A DNA stretch of 64,000 nt. It comes from Isoetes taiwanensis (lineage: Eukaryota > Streptophyta > Lycopodiopsida > Isoetales > Isoetaceae). Made by a program: the position numbers and the translations under genes. Shown piece after piece: positions 55,351 through 64,000 of the stretch (position 1 is its first letter; each line of letters opens with the position of its first letter). The notes beneath the pieces were generated by a model, which saw only the letters and a list, made by a program, of their open reading frames with translations, was not told the DNA's origin and made no database searches. Location: positions 32,161,166-32,225,165 of the forward strand of contig JAJEKV010000003.1 of assembly GCA_021234155.1 (NCBI GenBank). Direction: 5' to 3'.

Positions 55351-57440
55351 AGAGGAAGACTAGTAGAATTCTTGGGCCAAATTTGCAGCATATATTCAAG
55401 AAAATAAACAGAGAGAAGAATGGTTTAGATAGCAATGAAGAGTCATTGTGGTATAACTGTTTAGTAATAGATGAACAACCTGTGATCTGAAGGAGGTTAA
55501 CCACATGCTCAAAGTCATTGAATGACCAAGTTCTAGCTGCTACAGTGTATGCCACCCTGAACAAATTCAATATAGCTCCATCAACAGATTCATGCATCTT
55601 TTGAACTGCAACAACAACAGGCTTTCTTGGCTTTGCATGATCTAATTTCCTTGCTTCTGCAGTAAGATGGCTCTTGCAAGCAGCATGCTCATTAAAGTTA
55701 GATGTCTTGAGATTTTTGCATCCCCCTTTTGCATATGGACTATTCTCTGTAATTCCAAACATTAGTACTAAGAAACTAACATTCAAAACAATTGTGTGCT
55801 AACTTTAACAATTTAAAACTACCTGTTATTGCAAAGGATTCAGAAGTGGTACAGAAAACCACATTCTAATCCTTGTCATATCTCATTCATTCCCATGTTT
55901 TTAACCACTTGTACTTAAACACCACTTGCTGATTGGAATCTCCCTCTTCCTCATTTCCACTTTCATCTTCATTGCTATCTAAACCATTCTTCTCTCTGTT
56001 TATTTTCTTGAATATATGCTGCAAATTTGGCCCAAGAATTCGTCTACTAGCTATGCTTGTCAAAATTTCATTTCTGTATAAGTGCTAGTCTACACTCATC
56101 TTTAGTAGCAAAAGTGAAGGCCAGCCCGTTCTTTGGATTGCAGGTTGACGAGTCTACTGATATTGCCTCGCAACAGCATATTGTATTGTGCATTAGCTAC
56201 TTGGAGAATGGTGGTGAGCCCAAACGCAATTTCCTTGGAATTTTGAGAGTGAAAGATGCTGGTGCAGCCTCATTGTTTGAATCCTTATTGAATTATTTTC
56301 AACATGTTGCTGGCTTTGACATGTCTAAATTGGTGGCATTTGGTTCCGATGGTGCCTCGACTATGGCAGGGAAGAATACAGGTGTTGCTGCGAGATTGAA
56401 GCAAAGATACCCTTTCTTAACATCTATTCATTGTATTGCACATCGTGCAAATCTGGCCGTGGTTGATGCATCTAAGAAAGACATCATGGAATGGTTAGAA
56501 GAAATAGAAAACCTTGTGAATGCCATTGCTGGCCACTTTTCTTGTAGTAGTAAAAGATTGGAAAAATTATAGGTTTTGCTTGAAGAATATGCATATGACA
56601 TTTTAAGGTTGGATAGAATTCAGCAAACTCGTTGGTTGAGTAGGCATAATGCCATAAGCAAGCTATGTGATGATTTACCTGCTGTCTTGAAGTACACTGA
56701 AATAGAATCGTGTGGTATTTGGAAACAAGTGGCTAATTTCAGCCTAATATACCTGCTGCATTTTTTGGCAGACATCCTTGGTGGTCTCACAATATTAAGT
56801 AAGTCATTCCAAGTTGATTATGTTGACATAACATGTGTGCCAGAACATGTAAAAAGTACTATATGTGGCATTCAGTTGTACTATATGATTGAACCAACAG
56901 TAGACTTGAATGCATTTCAGCAAGATAGAAGAGGGTACCCCATAATTCTGGATTTTGGACCTCCCGAAGGATTTTTAGTGGCTTTGAGGTCTTCTTTGCA
57001 TGGAAATGAATATAGAGGATGCAAAATATCACGAGACATAGATGGAGCAGATTTGAAGATTGTGATTGCATGGCAGAAAAAGTTTGCTAGAGCAATTTGT
57101 GACTGTTCGCAGACCAGATTTGAAGATACATCTATTTTGCAACATTTTAGTGCTCTTTCGCCATTAAACTTTCCAAGAAATTCTATTAAGGCGCGCACAT
57201 TTTGGTGAGAGTAGTTTAGAAGCACTTATTGAATTCTATGGCACAATGGAGAAGGTGAGAGGATCGCAGCAAGAAGTACCTCCTTTGGTAGATTCAACGG
57301 TGCTAAGAAGAGAATATTCGGATTTCAAAATTCATGCTATGGCGAATTGGGCTCACAAGGATCTTGAGAATGTGTGCATGCTGATTGCATCAAATCCATC
57401 GAATGCATTAGGGGAGGGTGCCCACATATCCCTCACTTAA
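55349..57440. pseudogene. Rearranged hAT transposase, N-terminal part inverted
   Basis: The zinc-finger-side segment is on the minus strand (55349-55786: CKNLKTSNFNEHAACKSHL, YTVAARTWSFNDFEHVVNLL). The catalytic part is on the plus strand: 56057-56572 with FFGLQVDESTDIASQQHIVL, FGSDGASTMAGKNTGVAARL and IHCIAHRANLAVVDA; 56576-57208 with QQTRWLSRHNAISKL; and 57246-57440 with DFKIHAMANW. This is the ZNF862-like hAT group, distinct from the element at 3968-9535. Stops at 56570 and 57206 and a frameshift break it. Inverted ~80-bp arms (55358-55442, 55968-56049) bound the flipped piece. Termini not found. Confidence 0.85.
55358..56049. repeat. Inverted repeat bounding the flipped hAT segment
   Basis: ACTAGTAGAATTCTTGGGCC onward at 55358 reappears inverted at 55968-56049 with almost no differences over ~80 bp. 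Suggests an inversion-with-duplication event inside the element. Confidence 0.9.
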
Positions 57441-57444
57441 GAAA

Positions 57445-58110
57445 AGAATCCTTATAAGTCAAGATGCATACATCCAACCTAAGCAAATGAGGCATCAACA
57501 AAAAGGTGGCAACCTAAGCTTTTTGTTGCTCCAATTTTCAGGCCAATTGGACATGTGTACAAGAAGTTACAAGTGTTCAAAGTAGGGTTAGTCTGCTGCC
57601 CACCTTCCCGCAGCAAGTGCCCATCTACTGCGCACCACTTGCCCATCTATTGCGTACCAATTGCCCACCTATTACACATCAAATACCCATCTACTATCTA
57701 TTGTGCTCTACAACTATAAAATATTCATTCATACCATCCAATTTCACACTCCTTCTCACATTTGCAATCAACAAATCACTTTATCATGCATGCATAGTAC
57801 CAAAGAACATAAGATGACATCCAACAATGCGACAAACAAGGAGGAACGATGAAGAAAAAATCTGAAACAAGAAAGGAATAGCGTGCAAAAATTAGTTGCA
57901 TACTAATTTCTTGGATTTGGATTCAAAAGCTTGTCCCAAAGCTGCCATACAGTTTATACAATATGTTGCAGCCTAAAATTCATCAAAAAATTTGCAAGCA
58001 CGCTATATTTCTTGGGCACAAAGTGATCATATCATAATTCCATCATCATCACTACTTGAGGGGTAGTCGGGTATTGGCATCTACAAAGACAATAACCCAT
58101 AATTAGTACA
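57445..58110. other. Unassigned non-coding stretch
   Basis: Short C-rich tandem words (TTGCCCACCTATTACACAT, TGCCCATCTACTGCGCACC) at 57597-57690. No gene. Confidence 0.4.
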
Positions 58111-58114
58111 TGCT

Positions 58115-58465
58115 TCATTGAATGGGATAAATTTGAAATTCAAGCAAATTAGCAACCTTCATCATTTCTTCTCTCCGTGCCCTTGCATAATCCTCGTCCA
58201 TGTTCTTGGCTCTTGAAAGCACATCAGGGTCCACACCAACCTCAGCCATGTCTCGAATCATGCGTGCTTTGTTTATTCCATCAAGCATGTCTCCCGTAGG
58301 ACCAGTGTTCATGTTAGCATACCTGATCCATGCTTGTGTGTCCATTCCAATGCCATCATCATGTTGCACTGTTTGATCCATGTGGCAGGTCCCATTGTTT
58401 AAGAGGTGATTGAATGGTCTGTAATCTGCTAGGAACCGGTTTGGCAAGTGAAATATGCCCATCAA
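58115..58465 (-). CDS. Hypothetical ORF, 116 codons, possible transposon-gene fragment
   Basis: Met-rich product (HLPNRFLADYRPF, MDTQAWIRYANMNTGPTGD, SRAKNMDEDYARARREEMMK) with a charged C-terminal helix. Codon-like composition and an uninterrupted frame make it better than background, but no family is recognised. It may be the tail of a transposon-associated protein. Confidence 0.3.
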   Translation of the reverse strand: MMGIFHLPNRFLADYRPFNHLLNNGTCHMDQTVQHDDGIGMDTQAWIRYANMNTGPTGDMLDGINKARMIRDMAEVGVDPDVLSRAKNMDEDYARARREEMMKVANLLEFQIYPIQ

Positions 58466-58480
58466 TGCTTATCACTTGCT

Positions 58481-59265
58481 ACAGAGCCAAATTACAGTTC
58501 TGGAGAGGGGAGGTTGCCCGTCTGTCCCCAGGTCCTTGGGAGAGGACTTTTGGGGCAAGCAGCTTCGGGGGGGTTTTTAGGGTCCGTGCTCTGGCGTCAA
58601 CACCACCCCTCCATGTCAAGACACGGCGCAAGGTCCCGGCCGAATCTGAAAAGGAAAGGGCCTCCTGGTGCCCAGTTCCCCTATCCGACTGTTGAATCCT
58701 CGATTCATGGGCACTTCTTCGGGAAGATCCAAAAGATTCCAAGATCGATTCGGGGGAACTTGTCAAACCGTGGAGAGTCCTGCGTGTGCGACCATATAGA
58801 AACTGGAGTGTTTTGTTGTTTGGGCACCACGGAGGCTCCGGAATGGCAATTCGACTTTGCCAAGTCGTCCAAAATGGCGAAATCACCCTAGGGAGCAATT
58901 ACAAGGTCAGTTTTGCAAAAGAAAGAAACACTCATGCCCTAGACGGCAGTATCCGCCATCCACATCATAGGCCAATTGACTACGAATGTGCTGGACATGA
59001 GCTACTTTGGCGATTCTTGGAGGAGAGGTGGTCTTCTGGCCTTGAAACTTGGTCCCCAGGGCAATGTCGATGTTCTGAGTCCATTTGCAGAGCCAAATCA
59101 AGATTTCGGAGAGGGGAGGTTGCCCATCCGTCCTCAGGGCCTTGGAGAGAGGACTTTTGGGGCAAGCAGCTTCCGGAGGGATTTTAGGGTCCGTGCTCTG
59201 GCATCAACACCCCTCCTCCACATCAAGACACGGCGCAAGGTCCTGGCCGAATCTGACAAGGAGAG
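58481..59265. repeat. 175-bp direct duplication
   Basis: 58481-58657 and 59091-59265 match closely (AGAGGGGAGGTTGCCC, GAGGACTTTTGGGGCAAGCA, ACACGGCGCAAGGTCC). Several overlapping ORFs here (58414-59317) come from this GC-rich repeat and show no recognisable protein. Confidence 0.85.
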
Positions 59266-59300
59266 GTGTTTGGACCCTAGTTCACATTTATTGTCGATTT

Positions 59301-59470
59301 TAGGTAGAGGTGGCTAGGACAAGGACATGGACAACTCCACCTTGAGTGGAGGGGACTAGGTGTTCGGGCCCTAGTCCCATATTTCTTGTCATTTTTAGGT
59401 AAAGGTGGCTAGGGCAAGGGCATGGTTGGCTCCACCATGAGTGGAGAGGACCAGATGTTCGGGCCTAATC
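59301..59470. repeat. Two ~104-bp tandem repeats
   Basis: TTTTAGGTA(G/A)AGGTGGCTAGG...GTTCGGGCC occurs twice in succession. Non-coding. Confidence 0.75.
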
Positions 59471-59869
59471 TAGCCAACCCAGCCTATTCTATCTAGCCTA
59501 TTCCATCACCTTAAAGCCTACTCTATCTAGATCTAATCAAATCTAGCTTTTGATCCGACGGGCGCGGGGGGGAGGTGGGGAGGGCAAGGGAAATGGGAAG
59601 AGAGAGAGACAGGTGCATTGACGCGAGCTTCTTCGAAAAAGGAGGTACATCACCTAGTCATAGTAAGTGCAAACAGTCACAACTTAATGCTCACTAATGC
59701 TTTTGAAACTTTTATCACTTTTCATCAATAAAGATTTAAAGCAATGTCATTGCAACTAAAAGTTCATTGTGCATAATAGATAAGTCGTATTTAATTAAAG
59801 TGGGACAAATCTTGAATTTTGGGACTCGGACTGAAAATGGGACTCATACAAAAAAAAAAAAAAAAAAAG

Positions 59870-60250
59870 AGGGGTAGAGGATAAGTTGGAAGAAGGGGCA
59901 GGGGGGCATGGGGGAGAGGAGAGCAAAAGGGCAAAGGAGAAGGGGGGGGGGAGGGGGCACACCTTGATAAGGAGAAGGATAGGAGGAGAAAGAGGGAGGG
60001 GCCACACGCTCAAGAGGGAAGGGATAAGTTAGAAAGAAGGGGCAAGGGCAGCGAGGGGAGAGGAGAGCAAAAGGGCAAAGGAGGAGGGGGAGGGGATAAG
60101 CTGGAAGAAGGGAGAGGGGCGGGGCGGGGGAGGAGGGAGGGAGGGAGGGAGGGAGGGAGGGAGGGGAGGAGAGCAGAGGAGGGGGCAGGAGCAAAGGAGG
60201 AGCGGGAGGGGCAAAGGGGGGCAAGCCCTCACCCTCCCCCCCCCCCCCCA
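59870..60250 (+). repeat. G-rich low-complexity tract, quadruplex-prone
   Basis: GGGGAGGAGG-type sequence with about seven GGGA repeats at 60127-60165, followed by a C run (60228-60249). Many runs of three or more G within short spacing fit G-quadruplex formation. The minus-strand Pro/Leu-rich ORFs are artefacts of composition. Confidence 0.85.
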
Positions 60251-62120
60251 CAAAAAAAAAAGTATTAATTATTAATATATAATTAATAATTAATTAAGCA
60301 ATTAGATAATTAATTAAATCTATTGATAAAATAATCAAATATAAATTTAATTAAATCAACACTCTATTAGAAACCTTTCTCGACCCACTAGTCGAGAAGG
60401 CAATCTAATTCCAAAGACCAAAAAGCAATCGCGGATGCAGGCAAAGAGGCAAAGAAGGAACAAGCACCAAGGCAAACGAAAATCCATGGTACCAAAATCT
60501 CCATCTTCCGTGAACTTCCTCGGTTTTTTGCAAGGCTTTCCAGACTAAAGCTCCATTTCTATTCTTTGCCCTCAAGCTGGTACAAAAAGCTCCAGAGGCT
60601 AGAGAACGGCAAAAAGGGCTTGAATCTCGAGCAATAATCCAGAAAATATCCCGATCACGACAAAAAGGGCCCTTTGGATCTGGCTTCTACGGCCCAATGT
60701 GATAAAATCAAAGATCCAGTATGCAACAGGGTTTTAACACTCCGCATGGCACAGCGGCAAGCATGGATAACGTAACGGAAGGCTGGTAATTTCAACACTC
60801 TGTTATCTCTGCAATTTCAACACTCTGTTATTTCAACTTAACGATCTAACTCCGGCTTAGCTTGCTCCTGTTTTTAAAAGTCATAAATCCAGCAAGAGGA
60901 AGACTCGGCAAGCTCTTCTTCTGAATCGGCTCAAGAAGACAAGCTCCTGCTTCAAAATCGGCAAAGAAAAGTTTCTTCTTTTGAAAGTTTCTTCAGAATA
61001 GCTGACGGCTCTGGCTCCTCCTACTGCTGCCGCCGCCATCGCTGAAATGGAGGCCTGGAGCCGTTTCTTCCAAGGTCTGAAATATGGAATACAATGGTCG
61101 GATTCAAATACAGCTCTGAAATATGGAGATACAGCTCTGATTCAAATGGAATATAGTTCAAATATGAATACAGCTCTGATTCAAATGCCCCGGACTCCAT
61201 CTTTGCAAGCCCCGGACCAATAACCGCTTCTCAGCTTCTATTATATCTTCTAAATCGGCTACATCTGGGTCATTTTTTGCCTATTTTGGGCCAATCCGAC
61301 AGGAATAAATCTACAAGGAAAGGGCACAAGCCAGAGCAGAATCGTCCAGAGCATCTCCATCTTCGGCATCTTCATCTTTGGCTCCAAGAAATGCAAGGGG
61401 AAGCATCTCTCTGCCTCTGTGGAGCGACGGATTTGAAATAAATGGAGGATTTCCCAGAATACCAGTTATCTGCTGCACCATAGCTCGAAAATCTGGCTAA
61501 ATTCCATCATCCTCTTGTGTTACTTGCACTTCCTCTTGGTTGCAGATCTGCCGGTGGTACAAAAGCATCTGCGGCACAAAGGTGTGTACCAAATTTCAAA
61601 ATTCAAATATTGGGGGGAAAAAAAGGCGGGGTATAATAAGAGTCTTGAAAATAAGTCCCGTAGAGTAGTGTAAAGTGAGTCTTGAAAATAAGTCACGTGG
61701 GCATAATATTTATATGGTGCATTATTATTAGTTATAAGGGTAAGTATATTTATAAGGTGCATTATTATTAGTTATAAGGGTACATTATTTTTAAGTTATA
61801 ATGTGTATTATAGGTGCATGCATATGTTGCTATTTACATGTGCATTAGGCATTACTGGAAAATACATAGGAAATTTATGGGGAGGGTATTTTTTCATAGA
61901 AAATACATAGGATATTGTGTTTATTGAAAAATACATAGTATAGGATATTGTCTTATTAGAAAATACATAGTATATACTGTTTCATTTAAGAAAGCTATCT
62001 TTTAATAAAGCTATAGATAAACATTGACATATTAAAAAAGGGAGACAAGTAGGCAAGTAGGTTCGCCACATTTGTTGTATGTTTGATCACATGTGAACAA
62101 AGGTATAGTAATATGATATG
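60251..62120. other. Unassigned stretch with small tandem repeats
   Basis: 60260-60350 is (TAATTAAT)-rich. 61075-61195 repeats TACAGCTCTGATTCAAATG-type words. 61716-61780 holds two copies of GGTGCATTATTATTAGTTAT at 40-bp spacing. 61860-61985 repeats AAAATACATAG. An ATGGAGGCCTGGAGCCG motif at ~61045 ends in AAG|GTCTG, possibly a tiny first exon, unsupported. Confidence 0.4.
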
Positions 62121-62149
62121 ATGTTTGAAGGTTATTCATTTTCGACCTT

Positions 62150-62930
62150 CTCGGACTTGTTGTGTTTTTCACTCCAAATGGCCTTAGACTTGTGTTTTTC
62201 ATCTTGAAGGGCCTTAGACCTGCGTTTTTTTATTTTGAAGGGCCTTAGAACTATGTTTTCCACTCAGACCTATATTTTTTACTTTGAAGGGCCTTAGAAG
62301 CGCCTTTCATTTCTTGTGAGTTGAGAAAGACTCTCAAACCTGTGTTTTTCGCTTTTTGAGCTGCCTTTCCGGCTTCATGAAGTCGAAAGGTCTTTGACCC
62401 CTAAAACCTGCGTTTTTCGCTTTGAGCTGCCTTTCTCGACTCGCGAGTCGAGAAAGGCCTTCTAATAAAACCTCACGTTTTTGGCTTTGGTACGCCTTTC
62501 GACTTGGCGAGTCGAGAAAGGCCTTCTAACCCCTAAAACCTGCGTTTTTCGCTTTGAGTACGCCTTTTCGATTTCGCCGGTCGAAAGGCCTTCTAACCCT
62601 TAAAACTGCGTTTTTCCTTTGAGCTGCCTTTCTCCTTTCATTGAGTCGAAAGAAAAAAGGCTGCGTTTCTCGACCTCGAACTCTTTTTTCGCTTCGAGCT
62701 TCCTTTCTCAACCCCCAAAGCTGCGTTTTTACTCTTGAGGATGCTTTTTCGACCCACGAGTCGAGAAAGGCCCTTAAAAAAATTTTCTTTTTTTTTTTTT
62801 TTCCTAGTTAAAAAAAAAGGAAAAAATTTTTTTTTTACTCACGAAGTTACGTTTTTTTCGCGAGTCGAGAAAGGCCATAGAGGGGTTTAGAGGGGCCTTT
62901 CTCGACTCATGAGTCGAGAAAGGCCCATAC
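62150..62930. repeat. Palindromic minisatellite, TTCTCGACTCnnGAGTCGAGAA core
   Basis: About a dozen irregular 55-70-bp units, each with ACCTGCGTTTTTCGCTTTGAG and then CCTTTCTCGACT...AGTCGAGAAAGG, then CCTTCTAACCCCTAAA. Left units (62150-62330) are more decayed. The last unit has a perfect 34-bp palindrome at 62893-62926. A lone related core occurs at 60377-60402. Non-coding. Confidence 0.88.
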
Positions 62931-64000
62931 CTACATTCTTGAGAAATGGCCCTTAGAACTGGTTGTTCTCTTATTTGTATTGTGCGTGGCATCACTTGCA
63001 CTAACTTGATTTTGCCTTTCCCGGTACAAATCGCGAACGAAAGGACATGATCGGGAGCCATGTCGGGGCTAAGTGTGTTGATTTCTATTCTCTTCAAGTT
63101 GCTCTTGTGGCTTGGAACGCCTTTAGACCTTGCTCGTATGTTGTTCCCGATGGAGGTGGTCCGTGTGCGAAGATGATGTAATATTTGTGTCAGCCCGACC
63201 ATCATGGTATCTTCAACCATTGTAAACTTTGGTTTCAATCTAGAACTTTGATTTCAATCTTTAATGAATTTCCTTTGTTTCAGTTGCATTGTTCTTGTTC
63301 TCGACTCGCTAATCAGGGAAAACTGGAGGAAAGCTTCGATGCAGAGTTCTAGACAAAAAATCGAATTAAGGATAGTTTTCGGGTCGGGGTGCTCTTTTTC
63401 ATGTAAATTAACAGGGTTCCGAAAAAAAATGGGAATGGAATGAGTCCCACTTTAATTAAATACGACTTAGATGTTAAATTTGCACTCTGAGTTTGCACTT
63501 AGCTGGGGATTTTAAATATTTCAATCCAATGCAGTTTTCCCAAGGGTATGAGGGCATATACCTGGAGATGTTAAGACTTTGTGAAGCAAGGTGCATGATA
63601 GATGTCAAGTTAGAGATTTCAAATATTTGAATCCAATGCAATTTTCCTATGTGTGCCTTTCCATGTCATTTTTTCTTGATTGATGCAGTCTTGCAGAACA
63701 ATGCGGCCCATATACAAAAGTCATATAGTTGTCCGCAAACTATGGAGGCAACAACAACATTACTAAGGTTCATATAGGTGTGGACAACAAATTAGTAGAG
63801 GCAACAACAACATTCCTAAGGTTCATATAGGTGTATTTGTATTTGTTGCCCAAACATTGCCCAGCAACGCTGGGTATGGTCTAAGCTATATCATATTGAA
63901 TGTTGTGTGCATATTCAAATAAGAACCTATAAACAGAGTGCCTCACTTTACATATGCACACAACAATTACAAAAACAAGAACTACATAGCGAGCATATTT
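62931..64000. other. Unassigned right end of window, Helitron-like hairpin
   Basis: The minus ORF at 62804-63238 has no known motif. 63730-63835 contains a duplicated GGCAACAACAACATT...AAGGTTCATATAGGTGT unit. 63860-63874 is a hairpin CCCAGC-AAC-GCTGGG followed by CTAA (63881-63884), like the Helitron 3' end at 46632-46659 with the same AAC loop, but the next base is G rather than T. Confidence 0.35.

Larger units (their letters stand above)
59781..63469. repeat. Perfect 26-bp inverted repeat 3.7 kb apart
   Basis: 59781-59806 (TAAGTCGTATTTAATTAAAG...) equals the reverse complement of 63444-63469. Weaker inverted similarity extends outward (AGTGCAAAC near 59665 and 63490). It may bound a 3.7-kb mobile unit or be two oppositely oriented copies of one repeat. 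No flanking duplication was found. Confidence 0.6.

Noticed and set aside
59795..60253. Minus-strand Pro/Leu-rich ORFs of 72-135 codons
   Set aside because: Composition artefact of the G-rich low-complexity tract.
62804..63238. Minus-strand 144-codon ORF
   Set aside because: Starts in ordinary DNA, ends in the poly(A/T)-rich edge of the minisatellite; no motif or gene signal.

Overview
This is nuclear DNA from a land plant with a repeat-rich genome. The evidence is a Ty3/gypsy chromovirus primed by initiator-Met tRNA, several hAT elements, LINE fragments with the plant zf-RVT C-terminus, tRNA-derived SINEs, a Helitron end and GT-AG introns. I cannot name the species. A heat-shock-protein-12A-like gene gives only a weak hint of an early-diverging lineage. 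No intact single-copy host gene is certain. Almost everything is mobile DNA, gene fragments or tandem repeats.

Layout. 1-3967 is purine-rich, repeat-like DNA with no recognisable protein. A complete 5.6-kb hAT transposon (3968-9535, 8-bp duplication TACACGAT) is inserted in it. 9544-10958 is AT-rich retroelement-like DNA. A complete 13.3-kb LTR retrotransposon (10959-24264, 5-bp duplication ATCTA) is nested in the 3' part of a related element, whose own 3' LTR is 25397-26906. 27-31 kb holds broken gene pieces: a probable Ulp1-like protease, an FCP1-like phosphatase piece and a hAT MITE. 31.8-34.0 kb is an inverted-repeat element carrying a palindrome array. 34.7-46.7 kb has two LINE fragments, a small MITE, tandem repeats and a short Helitron. 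47-51 kb is mostly non-coding. 51.4-54.2 kb is an HSP70-12A-like gene split by inserted DNA. 55.3-57.4 kb is a rearranged second hAT. 58-64 kb is duplications, a G-rich tract and a palindromic minisatellite.

The standout is the 13.3-kb retrotransposon. Between its primer-binding site and gag it carries an ORF region (13251-14410) whose first ten residues, MARTKQTARK, equal the histone H3 tail start. Its end (14156-14407) aligns with the H3 histone fold: alpha-N, PFxRLxREI, canonical-length loop 1, EAxEA, CAxHAKRVTxMPKDIxLA. A long Lys/Arg/Glu-rich linker joins the two. The ORF has its own TATA box and is flanked by five copies of a ~75-bp imperfect hairpin, two upstream and three downstream. 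A second unknown ORF region follows, then gag, protease, RT, RNase H, integrase and a C-terminal chromodomain. One element would thus carry both a histone H3 look-alike and a domain of the family that reads methylated H3. The copy has frameshifts. Differences between its LTRs cluster at CAG/CTG trinucleotides, so some breaks may be assembly or base-calling errors rather than mutation.
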